DNA from: Eubacterium sp. AF22-9
GTDB lineage: Bacteria; Bacillota; Clostridia; Lachnospirales; Lachnospiraceae
Assembly (NCBI GenBank): GCA_003458705.1
Contig: QRVH01000007.1
Coordinates: 18,839-82,838, forward strand
DNA length: 64,000 bases
Reading direction: 5' to 3'
A program made the translations under genes and the position numbers. The first letter of the stretch is position 1, and every line of letters starts with the position of its first letter. The notes below the pieces were generated by a model. That model saw nothing but the letters and a program-made list of their open reading frames with translations. It ran no database searches and had not been told where the DNA came from. Below, in pieces: positions 10,923 through 21,289 of this stretch.

Positions 10923-12389
10923 TTGAAAGAGAGAGAAAAATTCGGCTCGCGACTCGGCTTTATCTTAGTGTCTGCCGGCTGTGCGGTGGGACTTGGTAAT
11001 GTGTGGAAATTTCCATACATATGCGGGGAAAATGGTGGTGCGGCATTCGTGCTTATCTATCTTGTATTTCTTGCAATTCTTGGATTTCCTATTATGTGTG
11101 CGGAGTTCACAGTAGGACGAGGAAGCGGTAAAGGTGCTGCAAGGGCATTTGAAGAACTGGAGACTAAGGGAAGTAAATGGCATCATTTCAAATGGGTATC
11201 GATAGTAGGAAGCTACATATTAATGGCTTTCTATACTATGGTTGCAGGATGGATGCTTTATTATGCATGGCGTGAGGCAAGTGGTTCGTTAGCAGGTTTA
11301 GAGCCAGATGAGGTTTCAGGAGCATTTGGAACTATGCTTTCACAGCCTGGTACAATGACAATCTGGATGATTGTTGCAGTTTTACTTTCGTTTGGTGTAT
11401 GTGTATTAGGATTACAGAAGGGCGTTGAGAAGATTACTAAGGTTATGATGGCACTTCTTCTTATCCTTATTGTGGTACTGGCAGTTCATTCACTTGTACT
11501 TCCTAATGCATCAGAAGGTGTTAAATTCTATATGGTGCCTAATCTTGATGCTATTAAATCAAGAGGTTTAGGACCGGTTATATTTGATGCCATGACACAT
11601 GCATTCTTTACACTTAGTGTAGGTATTGGTGCAATGGAGATATTCGGAAGCTACTTAAAGAAAGACAGAACAATAGGTGGAGAGGCTGTTAATATCATTC
11701 TGCTTGATACATTTGTTGCTCTTATGGCAGGATTCATAATTATTCCTGCATGCTTTGCATATGGTGTTGCTCCTGGTGCCGGTCCATCACTTTTATTTAT
11801 AACACTACCTAACATATTTAATCATATGGCGGGAGGAAGAATATGGGGAACAGCATTCTTTGTATTCATGTCATTTGCAGCATTATCAACTGTAATTGCT
11901 GTGTTTGAGAACATTATTGCTTTTTATATAGACCTTAAGGGATTTTCAAGGAAAAAGGTTGTTGCAGGTAATGTTATATTCATGATACTGCTTTCACTTC
12001 CTGCTGTATTAGGCTTTAACAAGCTTGCAGCTTTCCAGCCTATTGGTCCGGGAAGTTCAATTATGGATCTGGAGGATTTCCTTGTTTCATATAATCTACT
12101 TCCTCTTGGAAGCATGATATTTGTATTATTCTGTACTAAGAAGAACGGCTGGGGCTGGGAAGGCTTCAGAAAAGAAGCTAATGAAGGAAAAGGTCCTAAG
12201 CTTCCTGAATGGTTAAGATTCTATATGAGTTATATACTTCCGGCTATTATAGTAGTTGTATACCTTAAGGGTTATTATGATACATTTAAAACAAAGGGAA
12301 CAGGTTATCTTGTTGGCTGGATGATATTTGCGTGTGTATTGCTTCTTGCAATATTCGGAATTGCTAATTATAAGAAGAAAGATGCGTAA
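10923..12389 (+). CDS. sodium-dependent transporter, NSS/SNF family
   Basis: Integral membrane symporter of 488 residues related to LeuT. The first helix shows the hallmark GLGNVWKFPYICGENGG at about residues 22-40, which in the family forms the Na+ and substrate sites, and repeated hydrophobic helices fill the rest. The substrate is probably an amino acid but cannot be assigned. Start is TTG at 10923 with GGAGG seven bases upstream. It ends three bases before nth, so the two probably share a transcript. Confidence 0.92.
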   Translation: MKEREKFGSRLGFILVSAGCAVGLGNVWKFPYICGENGGAAFVLIYLVFLAILGFPIMCAEFTVGRGSGKGAARAFEELETKGSKWHHFKWVSIVGSYILMAFYTMVAGWMLYYAWREASGSLAGLEPDEVSGAFGTMLSQPGTMTIWMIVAVLLSFGVCVLGLQKGVEKITKVMMALLLILIVVLAVHSLVLPNASEGVKFYMVPNLDAIKSRGLGPVIFDAMTHAFFTLSVGIGAMEIFGSYLKKDRTIGGEAVNIILLDTFVALMAGFIIIPACFAYGVAPGAGPSLLFITLPNIFNHMAGGRIWGTAFFVFMSFAALSTVIAVFENIIAFYIDLKGFSRKKVVAGNVIFMILLSLPAVLGFNKLAAFQPIGPGSSIMDLEDFLVSYNLLPLGSMIFVLFCTKKNGWGWEGFRKEANEGKGPKLPEWLRFYMSYILPAIIVVVYLKGYYDTFKTKGTGYLVGWMIFACVLLLAIFGIANYKKKDA

Positions 12390-12392
12390 TCT

Positions 12393-13034
12393 ATGACTAA
12401 GAAAGAACTTGCTTTAGAGGTTATAAGAAGATTAAAGGCAGAATATCCGGATTCGGAGTGCAGTCTTGATTACGATGATGCCTGGAAACTGCTTGTAAGC
12501 GTAAGACTTGCGGCACAATGCACTGATGCAAGAGTAAATGTTGTGGTTAAGGGGCTGTATGAGAAATATCCTGATATAGCATCACTTGCTGCAGCATCTC
12601 CAGAAGAGATTGAAAAGATTATAAGACCATGCGGACTTGGAAAAAGCAAGGCAAGGGATATATGTGCATGTATGCGTATGCTTCATGAACAGTATAACGA
12701 TAAAGTTCCTGACAGCATGGAAGAATTATTAAAGCTTCCTGGAGTTGGAAGGAAGAGTGCCAATCTTATTATGGGCGATGTTTTCGGAAAGCCGGCAATT
12801 GTTACAGATACACACTGCATAAGGCTTTGTAACAGAATCGGTCTTGTAAAAGACGAGAAAGAGCCTAAGAAGGTTGAGATGGCATTGTGGAAGATAGTCC
12901 CGCCAGAAGAAGGCAGCGGATTATGCCACAGGTTTGTAGACCACGGAAGAGAGGTATGTACGGCACGTACTACACCGCACTGTGAAATATGCTGCCTTAA
13001 TGATATATGTAAGAAAAATGGGATAAAAGTGTGA
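12393..13034 (+). CDS. nth: endonuclease III (DNA glycosylase/AP lyase)
   Basis: Base-excision repair enzyme of 213 residues that removes oxidised pyrimidines and nicks at the abasic site. The helix-hairpin-helix LPGVGRKSANLI carries the catalytic lysine K121, and the catalytic aspartate is D139 in VTDTHC. The C-terminal cysteines that bind the 4Fe-4S cluster are C189, C197, C200 and C206, spaced C-X7-C-X2-C-X5-C, where the E. coli enzyme has six residues in the first gap. It starts three bases after the transporter stop. Confidence 0.95.
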   Translation: MTKKELALEVIRRLKAEYPDSECSLDYDDAWKLLVSVRLAAQCTDARVNVVVKGLYEKYPDIASLAAASPEEIEKIIRPCGLGKSKARDICACMRMLHEQYNDKVPDSMEELLKLPGVGRKSANLIMGDVFGKPAIVTDTHCIRLCNRIGLVKDEKEPKKVEMALWKIVPPEEGSGLCHRFVDHGREVCTARTTPHCEICCLNDICKKNGIKV

Positions 13035-13108
13035 TTGAACACAAGGGCTGCTTGTGGTAGTATCAAAGTGTTGTTTACAATAAGAGAACAAGCAATATGG
13101 AGGGGAAT

Positions 13109-14158
13109 ATGGAATTAGTAGAATTAATAAGAAAAGCAAGAAGTGTACAATGTTCAGATTTGCATATTACAGCAGGAGATTTTGTAGCAGTAAGAAGATT
13201 TGGAGAACTTAAACTGCTTGATATTAAGCCAACGATTGAAGAAACAGAAAAAATGCTGTTTGATATTCTTAATGATGAGGATATAAGAAGGGTTAAGAAT
13301 GGAGAAGATATTGATGTTGCTGCATCTGACGAGTCAGGTGGACGATTAAGAATTAATATCTATCACCAGAGAAGAAATCTTGCAGCCAGTATCCGTTTAC
13401 TGGATGCAAATATACCATCATTTGAGGATCTTGGACTTCCAGGAAAGTTGCTTGCAGAGCTAGCATCTAAGAGAAGTGGTCTTGTTCTTGTAACAGGTCC
13501 TACAGGTAGTGGTAAGTCTACAACACTTGCTGCAATGATTGATTATATTAATAATAATATGGCAAGACATATTATTACAGTAGAGGATCCTATCGAGTAT
13601 GTATATGGTTTTAAGCAGTCTATGATTCATCAGAGACAGGTTGGAAGAGATGTCCCTAATTTTGCATCTGCACTTCGTTCAGCACTTCGAGAAGATCCTG
13701 ATGTAATCCTTGTAGGTGAAATGAGAGATTATGAGACAATCAATGCGGCTATTACTGCTGCTGAGACAGGACATCTTGTAATGTCAACATTGCATACTAA
13801 GAGTGCAGCACAGACCGTTGAAAGAATTATCAGCGCATGCCCGATAGAGGCACAGCCTGCTCTTACAATCCAGCTTTCTTCAATTCTTACGGGTGTTATT
13901 ACACAGACACTTGTACCTTTTGCAAGAAAGGAAGGCCGAATTGCGGCAACAGAGGTTATGCTTAATAATACGGCTGTAGCCAACCTTATTAAGGAAAAGA
14001 AAACTAATCAGATTCAGACCGTTTTACAGTCAAATCTTTCATCAGGTATGCATACATTGAATTATTCGCTTGCTAATCTTGTTAAGACAAGGGTTATTTC
14101 AAGAGAAGCTGCTCTTAAACATTCAGAGAACCCGGCTGATCTTGCAAAGAATATATAA
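13109..14158 (+). CDS. pilT: PilT-like type IV pilus retraction ATPase
   Basis: Hexameric secretion-type ATPase of 349 residues. It has an N-terminal PAS-like region, Walker A GPTGSGKST at about residues 130-138, an Asp-box and Walker B around EDPDVILVGEMRDYET, and the His-box ETGHLVMSTLHTKSA. An in-frame ATG at 13097 is followed at once by GGAGGGG, which is better read as the ribosome site for the ATG at 13109. No other pilus gene is nearby, so it acts on components encoded elsewhere, or in another dynamic surface process. Confidence 0.9.
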   Translation: MELVELIRKARSVQCSDLHITAGDFVAVRRFGELKLLDIKPTIEETEKMLFDILNDEDIRRVKNGEDIDVAASDESGGRLRINIYHQRRNLAASIRLLDANIPSFEDLGLPGKLLAELASKRSGLVLVTGPTGSGKSTTLAAMIDYINNNMARHIITVEDPIEYVYGFKQSMIHQRQVGRDVPNFASALRSALREDPDVILVGEMRDYETINAAITAAETGHLVMSTLHTKSAAQTVERIISACPIEAQPALTIQLSSILTGVITQTLVPFARKEGRIAATEVMLNNTAVANLIKEKKTNQIQTVLQSNLSSGMHTLNYSLANLVKTRVISREAALKHSENPADLAKNI

Positions 14159-14202
14159 TTATATAATAGTAAAGAAAAAATATTTGAAAATGAAGCCAAT
14201 CT

Positions 14203-14249
14203 ACTGTATTATGGAGTCGGAAGTATTACGGACAAATCTATAATACAGT
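14203..14249. repeat. 10-bp perfect inverted repeat ahead of the GGDEF gene
   Basis: ACTGTATTAT at 14203-14212 and its exact complement at 14240-14249, 27 bases apart, sit just before the GGDEF gene. They are followed after a few bases by a short T run. The structure could be the pilT terminator, a leader structure or an operator; the sequence does not decide. Confidence 0.5.
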
Positions 14250-14267
14250 CGAAAGGCTTTTTTATTT

Positions 14268-15966
14268 ATGAAAAGGATTAAGATAATTAACAGAATTATA
14301 TATTGTGTTATTCTCCTGGCATTTCTTATTTTTATGGGATCGGCTTTTATATTCAGTACGGTTGATATGAAAACACCAGCTGACAGTAAGAAAAGGATAT
14401 CTATAAAACATTTCTTATTTTTATGGGATCGGCTTTTATATTCAGTACGGTTGATATGAAAACACCAGCTGACAGTAAGAAAAGGATATCTATAAAACCT
14501 GAGAATACCAGATATATCGGTGATGGTAAAATTGAATATCACATTAAGCTTGATGCAACGTCAGGGAATAATATGGCACTTGCATTTGTCAGCAGACATC
14601 AGAATGTTGAAGTATATGCAGGTAATAAACTTATATATTATGTAAGGAATCATAAGTCTATATACGGAACAACTACAGGAACGAATTATACAATAATCAA
14701 TGTACCTTCATATACAACAGATGTTGTTGTCAGACTTACCAATGTTTATGATGGATATAAGGCAAGGGGAACTTCATTTGAATATGGTGATGAAACAAGG
14801 ATTATAAAGGAACTTATAGCAGAATCATTGCCGTCAGTAATTTTGAGTTCTTTTATAATATTGGTTGGATTTGCAATGGTTATTCTGTGGATTATATGCA
14901 GAAAAATATAGCACAGACAGAAGCACTTTTTTATTTTGGATTATTTGCAATGATTATAGGTGCATGGGCACTTAATGAGACAGATCTTGCAACACTTCTT
15001 ATAGAAGACCGTAAAATAGCTTCACTCATCGGTTATATGCTTCTTATGATAATGTCTGTACCATTTATACAGGCAGAAAAGAATTTTTTCCAGGGAGAAA
15101 AGAAATCTGTAGTAAGTAATGTGTTATGTGCGTTATTTACTGTAATGGATATAGTACTGCTTGTATGCCACATGACTGGCGTGAAGGAATTTAAATACAG
15201 TGTATATTTTATTCATATGATGCTTATTATATCACTGATATATTTCTGCGGTGTGCTGATTAAGAGAATACATGTCAATGGCTTTGACAGAAAAGTAAAA
15301 GCTAATATTATAGGTGCGGCTGCACTTGGGATTTCTATGATTGTTGATCTTATTGCATATTATAAGGGAATGCAGCAGACAGATCTTATAGGAAAACTGG
15401 GTATTCTTGTATTTATTATTGTGCTTGGTTATGAGAGCATATCAGAAGCATTTGAGAAGATTAAAGAAGGACAGAAGGCAGATTTCTACAAAGAGATGGC
15501 TGTAACTGATACTATGACAGGGGTTTATAATCGCTCTGCATTTCAGGAGTGGGAACATGAAACCTCTGATTATGAAGGATATTCTATAGCAACATTTGAC
15601 CTTAATAATCTCAAGTGGTGTAATGATAATCTGGGGCATGCAGCAGGAGATGCCTATATACAGGCATCAGTCAGAATTATTAAAGAGATATTTGGCAGAC
15701 ATGGTAAATGTTATCGTATAGGTGGGGATGAATTCTGTACTGTAATTAATCAGAAGTCCAAAAAATTTGATATTGAAAGACATGTGAAGCAGCTAAGGGA
15801 ACTTGAAAAGTATGCTGAAGAGGAACTAGGAATCAAAGGACTTAATGTACAGATTGCATGTGGTTATGCCGAATATGATATAAAGACAGATAAGAACTTT
15901 GAAGATACGAGAAGCAGAGCTGATAAGAAAATGTATGAGAGTAAGAGAAGATTGAAAAGAGAGTGA
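14268..15966 (+). pseudogene. membrane-bound diguanylate cyclase (GGDEF), broken by an 89-bp tandem duplication and a one-base deletion
   Basis: Intended product: an N-terminal membrane anchor (IIYCVILLAFLIFMGSAFIF), an extracytoplasmic domain of about 150 residues, several membrane helices and a C-terminal GGDEF domain with the intact catalytic motif RIGGDEF (coding bases near 15720), which makes cyclic di-GMP from GTP. The frame is lost twice. An 89-bp segment is repeated at 14320-14498, shifting frame, and one A is missing from the A run near 14906, where CRKI-stop should read CRKNIAQTEALFYF. Removing the repeat and adding one A restores a single frame to 15966. A PilZ protein, a typical cyclic di-GMP receptor, is encoded at 38398-39174. 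Confidence 0.8.
14320..14498. repeat. 90-bp direct repeat, period 89
   Basis: Bases 14320-14409 are repeated exactly at 14409-14498, sharing one base. The period is not a multiple of three, so the copy breaks the GGDEF gene. Exact identity and the lack of any element-like ends suggest a very recent duplication or an unmerged assembly overlap. Confidence 0.95.
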
Positions 15967-15969
15967 TAT

Positions 15970-17624
15970 ATGGATAAATACGGAATATTAAAGCATTATT
16001 TTGGGTATGATTCATTTCGTCCAGGTCAGGAAAAGTTAGTTGATGCTATTCTTGCTGGGCAGGATGTGTTAGGAATTATGCCTACAGGTGCAGGAAAATC
16101 ATTATGTTATCAGGTGCCGGCATTGTTAATGTCCGGCATTACTCTTGTTGTATCTCCACTTATATCGCTAATGAAGGATCAGGTTGGAGCACTTAATCAG
16201 GCAGGTGTACATGCAGCTTATATTAACAGTTCTCTTACAGATAATCAGATAACGAAGGCGCTCGCATTTGCAAAGCAGGGACGGTATAAAATTATATATG
16301 TTGCACCTGAAAGGCTGGAAACCTGGGGCTTTCTTGATTTTGCCACGCATGTAGAGATATCTATGATTACTGTAGATGAAGCTCACTGTATATCACAGTG
16401 GGGGCAGGATTTCAGACCAAGTTATCTGAATATATTGTCATTTGTTAAGAAGCTGGCAAGGCGTCCAATAATAAGTGCATTTACAGCTACAGCGACAAGC
16501 AAAGTAAGAGATGATATATTGCAGATTCTTTCCCTCGAAAGACCGGTAATACTCACTACAGGTTTTGACAGAAGCAACCTGACATTCAAGGTCAAGCATA
16601 TTAAGGACAAGGATTCATATATACTTGATTACCTTGTAAGCCACAGACAGGATAGTGGAATTATATACTGTGCTACAAGAAAAAATGTTGAAAAAGTCTA
16701 TGACATGCTTAATGCCAACGGACTTTCTGTGACTAAGTATCATGCAGGTCTCTCAGCAGAAGAGAGAAAAGAAAATCAGGATTCATTTATATATGATATC
16801 AAGCCGGTTGTTGTTGCAACTAATGCATTTGGAATGGGAATTGACAAGTCAAATGTAAGATTTGTAATTCATTATAATATGCCGCAGTGTATAGAGAACT
16901 ATTATCAGGAGCTGGACGTGCCGGAAGAGATGGAGAGGATTCAGAATGCGTATTGCTGTATTCTCCGCAGGATATTATGATAAATAAGTTTTTCATAGAA
17001 CACAGAGAGCCTAATCCTGATATTGATGCAGAAGAACAGGCACGGCTTATGATTCTTGATAAAAGAAGGCTTAATGCAATGGTCGATTACTGCAAGACAA
17101 CAGGTTGTTTAAGAGAGTATATACTTAAATATTTTGGAGAAAGACCAGACAATCCAGAGGGTGGAAGATATAACTGCCATAACTGCTCTAATTGTGTAGT
17201 TGATGAGGCAGAGCAGGAAGCAGATGAGGCTTATATGTATCCGGGAAACCGTTTCAGTGCACCTGTATCAAGGAATGCTGCAATGGTGGCAGACAGAATG
17301 AAGCGTTCTGCTGCTGCTGCAAAATCAGCATATGCAACATCTAAGTCAAAGAAGCCGGAGGATGCACTTAATGACAGAGGTGTTATGTTGTTTAACAGAC
17401 TGCGTGAGTTAAGAAAACAGATAGCTGTTTCAGTAGGCGTTCCGCCATATGTAATATTTTCAGACAGGACGCTTATAGATATGTGTCTTAAAGTTCCGTT
17501 TAATGAGGAAGAAATGCTGTCAGTAAGCGGTGTCGGTGAGAATAAATATGAGCGCTATGGCAAGGTATTTATGGATGAAATATATGATTTTCTTGATGGA
17601 ATGAAGCAGAATCTGGCAAGATGA
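15970..17624 (+). pseudogene. recQ: ATP-dependent DNA helicase RecQ, single-base frameshift
   Basis: DNA repair helicase of about 550 residues if intact. Visible parts in order: Walker A (MPTGAGKSLCYQ), the DEAH box (VDEAHCISQWGQDFRPSY) with its aromatic-rich loop, helicase motifs IV-VI (ATNAFGMGIDKSNVRFVIHY), four zinc-binding cysteines (C near the CLREYILKYFGE segment, then CHNCSNC), and a C-terminal HRDC domain ending in SGVGENKYERYGKVF. The frame breaks at 16910/16911: QEL-stop should read QEAGRAGRDGEDSECVLLY, which continues in the next frame, so one A is missing. Motif VI lies just after the break. The gene begins four bases after the GGDEF gene. Confidence 0.9.
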
Positions 17625-17724
17625 GAAAAAGTGCTTATGGACAGTATTTTGCGAGATGAGATTACAGATGTTAATTGTATGAAATTATATGGCTTCAAAT
17701 CAGAAGAATGAATGGGAGATATGA

Positions 17725-18474
17725 ATGAAGAATTATAAGATGATAATCACTTATGATGGCACAAGGTATTATGGTTGGGAACATCAGCCAACTACAGATA
17801 TGACAATTCAGGGTAAGTTAGAATCAGTGCTTTCTGCCATGACAGGAACTGAAGTTGAGGTCATAGGTGCAGGAAGAACAGATGCCGGAGTGCATGCAAA
17901 AGGAATGGTTGCCAATGCACATATGGAAACCAAGATGAAGGAAGATGAGATATGCGATTATATGAACAGATATCTTCCAGAAGATATCTGTGTGCAGGAG
18001 GTCCGTATTGCATCTGACAGATTCCACAGCCGTTACAATGCGCAGGGGAAAACTTACTGCTATACATGTTATGTTGGGGATAAGAAGCCTGTATTTAACA
18101 GAAAATATGTCAACATAATTGAGGGTAAGCTGGATGTTGAAGCCATGAAGAGGGCAGCAGACATACTTACTGGAGAACATGATTTTGCATCATTTTGTGG
18201 TAATCCCAAGATGAAGAAATCGACAGTCCGTGAGATTTATTCAATAGATGTTTCTTTAAAGGGCTCATTCCTTAATCTTACATATCATGGAAGCGGATTC
18301 CTGCAGTATATGGTAAGAATATTAAGTGGTACACTTCTTGAAGTTGGACAGGGAAAGAGAACGCCAGAGAGTATGTATGAACTTTTAGAGGAGAGAAACA
18401 GAAGCCTTGCAGGTGCAACTGCGCCGGCGAAGGGATTGTGTCTTCTGAAGGTTGACTACTCGAAGGAGGCTTGA
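17725..18474 (+). CDS. truA: tRNA pseudouridine(38-40) synthase
   Basis: Converts uridines 38-40 of the tRNA anticodon arm to pseudouridine. It has 249 residues, the usual length. Catalytic D53 is in GAGRTDAGVHAKG, and the second family block GSGFLQYMVRILSGTLLEVG is near residues 190-210. An ATG four bases earlier leads straight to a stop, so 17725 is the start, with GGGAG six bases upstream. It converges on the glnQ-type gene across a large palindrome. Confidence 0.95.
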   Translation: MKNYKMIITYDGTRYYGWEHQPTTDMTIQGKLESVLSAMTGTEVEVIGAGRTDAGVHAKGMVANAHMETKMKEDEICDYMNRYLPEDICVQEVRIASDRFHSRYNAQGKTYCYTCYVGDKKPVFNRKYVNIIEGKLDVEAMKRAADILTGEHDFASFCGNPKMKKSTVREIYSIDVSLKGSFLNLTYHGSGFLQYMVRILSGTLLEVGQGKRTPESMYELLEERNRSLAGATAPAKGLCLLKVDYSKEA

Positions 18475-18487
18475 TAGTCCGGACGCC

Positions 18488-18716
18488 GTACAGTGTGCTG
18501 TGGAAGGGTGTGTGGTGTCCTTAGGCATCTGCCCTCAGGATTCTTATGTCTAGTGAAACTAAATGCCGCAATCTGCTAAGTTTATAATGGGACTTGTAAT
18601 CAAACGCGCTTCGCTTGAACGAGATTACAAGTCCCAACCTTTAGCAGATTGCGGCATTAACTTTCACACGACATAGAAATATTCGGGCATACACCCAAGC
18701 GACTCCCTCACTGTAC
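18488..18716. repeat. 229-bp imperfect palindrome between convergent genes
   Basis: The outer ends are GTACAGTG (18488-18495) and CACTGTAC (18709-18716). The inner core is nearly perfect: 18562-18579 pairs with 18641-18658 over 18 bp, and 18588-18601 pairs with 18623-18636 over 14 bp, with a 21-base loop. Shorter matches (TATGTC/GACATA, GTGAAA/TTTCAC) link core and ends. It fills the whole space between truA and the convergent ABC ATPase gene. It has no T run like a simple terminator, so it looks like a palindromic repeat element. Confidence 0.85.
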
Positions 18717-18719
18717 TAA

Positions 18720-19466
18720 TTAAAGCACCTTCGACAAGAAATCCTTCAATCTCTCACTCTGAGGATTGCCAAAGAATTCTTCCGGAGCCCCCTCTTCATT
18801 GATGACTCCATCATAGAAGAACATGCATCTGTTGGCAACTTCTTTTGCAAATCCCATCTCATGAGTTACGACAATCATTGTCATTCCTGATGCGGCAAGT
18901 TCCTTCATGATTGCGAGAACCTCACCAACCATTTCAGGATCAAGTGCGGATGTTGGCTCGTCGAAAAGCATTATCTCAGGATTCATTGCGAGTGCTCTTG
19001 CTATAGCAACTCTCTGCTTCTGACCACCACTCAACTGGTTAGGATAAGCATCGGCTTTGTCAGAAAGTCCCACTCTTGCAAGAAGCTCATCAGCTTTCTT
19101 ATCAGCTTCTTCCTTACTCATAAGTCCCAGCTTAGTAGGAGCAAGAGTTATGTTTCTTCTTATAGTCATATTAGGAAAAAGGTTAAAATGCTGGAACACC
19201 ATTCCAATCTTTTCTCTTAATTCATCCACATTTACGCTCTTATCTGTAAGATCCTGCTCATGGAATAACACATGACCTTCTGTAGGAGTTTCAAGAAGGT
19301 TAAGTGAACGCAAAAATGTTGATTTACCGCAGCCAGATGGTCCGATAATTGCAATAACCTCTCCTTTGCGGACTGTTGTATTGATTGATTCTAATACAAC
19401 ATGGTCGCCAAAAGATTTCTTCAAATCCTTAACTTCAAGTATGATTTCGTTAGTATTATCGCTCAT
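18720..19466 (-). CDS. glnQ: polar amino-acid ABC transporter ATPase (GlnQ type)
   Basis: Cytoplasmic ATPase of 248 residues that powers amino-acid uptake. Walker A is GPSGCGKST near residues 38-46, the signature is [15 protein letters not shown], Walker B is [14 protein letters not shown] with its catalytic glutamate, and the switch histidine is in [10 protein letters not shown]. Its first bases overlap the end of the binding-protein/permease gene by 11 bp, so the two are coupled and form a complete importer. The substrate (glutamine, cystine or another polar amino acid) is not decided by sequence. Confidence 0.93.
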   Translation of the reverse strand: MSDNTNEIILEVKDLKKSFGDHVVLESINTTVRKGEVIAIIGPSGCGKSTFLRSLNLLETPTEGHVLFHEQDLTDKSVNVDELREKIGMVFQHFNLFPNMTIRRNITLAPTKLGLMSKEEADKKADELLARVGLSDKADAYPNQLSGGQKQRVAIARALAMNPEIMLFDEPTSALDPEMVGEVLAIMKELAASGMTMIVVTHEMGFAKEVANRCMFFYDGVINEEGAPEEFFGNPQSERLKDFLSKVL

Positions 19467-20976
19467 TGTTTCTTAACCTCCTCTCAAGTTTCTTAACAAG
19501 CTGTGAAAGTCCCATAACCATTACAAGGTAAATGATGGCAACACCGATAAGTGGAAGCATTGGATCATAAGTTATGCTTCGGATAATATCGCCGCCTCTT
19601 GTAAGGTCGTTAAGACCGATGTAACCGCTGATAGATGTTTCCTTTAACAGAACAATGAACTCATTAGCAAGTGCTGGGAGAACATTCTTGAATGCCTGAG
19701 GAAGAATAACACTTATCATAGTTGTTTTATAAGAAAGACCAAGGCTTCGTGCTGCTTCAAACTGTCCGTTATCAATAGACATAATACCTGAACGGAATAT
19801 TTCGGCAACATAAGCACCTGAGTTGATACCAAATGCAAGTATCGCAACAATAAGCTTGTCAATATGTACAGAACTGAATATTACATAGTAGATAATAAGC
19901 AGCTGTACCATAGTTGGTGTTCCTCTGATTACAGTAAGATAAATGTTGCAAATGAAGTTAAGAATCTTCATATGTCCTGTCTTATCATGGTTAGAACGGA
20001 CAACTGCAATAAGGAAACCAATAACAACACCCATAAGTGCTGCAAAGAATGCAATAATTACTGTATTTAACAGACCCTTAAGAAGATATGTGTATCTTGC
20101 TTCTTTGATGAAGTCCGTCTTGAACTTCTCGGCAAAGCTCATGCCTGATGCAGACGCATTGTCGTCACGGACAATAATAACCTGCTTAGAAGTTGTATAA
20201 GTAGTTGTGAAATCGATATTTTTCTTACGCTCATCTGTAACTGTCATACCAGCCATACCGAAATCAGCTTTACCAGAAGATACGGCAGTGATAATTGAAT
20301 CAAATTCCATATCCTCAATCTTTAAATTCATGCCGAGGTAATCAGCGATAGCCTGTGCAATATCAGCGTCAATACCAATAATAGAACCCCCTTCATAGTA
20401 CTCGTATGGCTTGAAGTAAGCATTTGTAGCCATTACAAGAGTCCCATTAGTACGGCTTATACCGTCTGGTGATTTGTAACCTGAAAATGTAGCATTATCG
20501 CCAACATAATCGTCAATAAGCTTCTGGATAGTTCCATCTGCCATAAGTACTTCAATAGCCTCATTGAGCTTTGCAGTAAGGGAATTGCCCTTAGCAACAC
20601 AGATGGCATAATCCTCATTTGCAAATTCTTCTTCAAGAATTGTAAGGTCTGGATTAGCTTTAACAAATGCTAAAGCAGGCTGTTCATCAATAACAACAGC
20701 ATCAGCTTTACCTTGCTTTAAAGCCTGTATAGCATCAGAACCTTTGTTGTATCTTGATACAGTTGTGCCAGAACCGTCAGTTTCGTAATCACTTACGAGA
20801 GTATCACCAGTTGTTCCTAACTGAACACCAATAGTCTTGCCTGCAAGATCATCTACAGAAAATACAGTGTTCTTAATCTTCTTGCCCTGACATGAAGTAA
20901 GAAGAACAGAAGAGAACAAGAGAGTGAGGGCCGCAAAAACCAAAAGGAATCTCGACCTGTACTTTTTAAAATTCAT
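19456..20976 (-). CDS. amino-acid ABC transporter binding-protein/permease fusion with binding lobes in permuted order
   Basis: Membrane protein of 506 residues. A lipoprotein-like signal (VLLTSC, about residues 25-30) leads to an extracytoplasmic part and then a GlnP-type permease at about 290-500 ([30 protein letters not shown] is the ATPase-contact loop). The binding part is unusual. Residues about 40-165 ([16 protein letters not shown] through [13 protein letters not shown]) match the second lobe and C-terminal end of ordinary binding proteins, while residues about 180-275 ([20 protein letters not shown] through [15 protein letters not shown]) match the first lobe. Read in swapped order they make one complete binding domain. 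The ribosome site is GGAAAGGAG. Confidence 0.88.
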   Translation of the reverse strand: MNFKKYRSRFLLVFAALTLLFSSVLLTSCQGKKIKNTVFSVDDLAGKTIGVQLGTTGDTLVSDYETDGSGTTVSRYNKGSDAIQALKQGKADAVVIDEQPALAFVKANPDLTILEEEFANEDYAICVAKGNSLTAKLNEAIEVLMADGTIQKLIDDYVGDNATFSGYKSPDGISRTNGTLVMATNAYFKPYEYYEGGSIIGIDADIAQAIADYLGMNLKIEDMEFDSIITAVSSGKADFGMAGMTVTDERKKNIDFTTTYTTSKQVIIVRDDNASASGMSFAEKFKTDFIKEARYTYLLKGLLNTVIIAFFAALMGVVIGFLIAVVRSNHDKTGHMKILNFICNIYLTVIRGTPTMVQLLIIYYVIFSSVHIDKLIVAILAFGINSGAYVAEIFRSGIMSIDNGQFEAARSLGLSYKTTMISVILPQAFKNVLPALANEFIVLLKETSISGYIGLNDLTRGGDIIRSITYDPMLPLIGVAIIYLVMVMGLSQLVKKLERRLRNNER

Positions 20977-21004
20977 TAGTAACTCCTTTCCATGCGAACT
21001 GTGG

Positions 21005-21190
21005 TGTATACGGACGCTGCAAAGCGAATATATTTAGCTGTGGAGCACGCTTTCGCTTCTTGTCGCTAGTAATGGACACTAAGTTCATCGCAATTAGGCT
21101 TTCTTCAAAAGACGCTTGCGGTTTACCAAGTGCCGGCTGCTCCGAAGAGCATCCACAGCTAAATATATTCACTTTGCGACTGTGTATACA
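21005..21190. repeat. 186-bp imperfect palindrome upstream of the amino-acid ABC operon
   Basis: Bases 21005-21044 pair with 21152-21190: the inner 27 bases match with one mismatch, and the outer ends TGTATAC/GTATACA match exactly. The loop region holds small hairpins such as TGCTCCGAAGAGCA near 21138-21151. It begins 29 bases before the start codon of the minus-strand fusion gene, so it probably lies within that gene's leader or next to its promoter. It could be a palindromic repeat element or a regulatory leader. Confidence 0.8.
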
Positions 21191-21289
21191 ACAGTTCAAT
21201 ATAATATATTTCATTAATTATACACACATAGTAGGGAAATTAGCAATTAAAATATTTGCGATGGAAGAAAATGTGAGCGTACAGATTAG

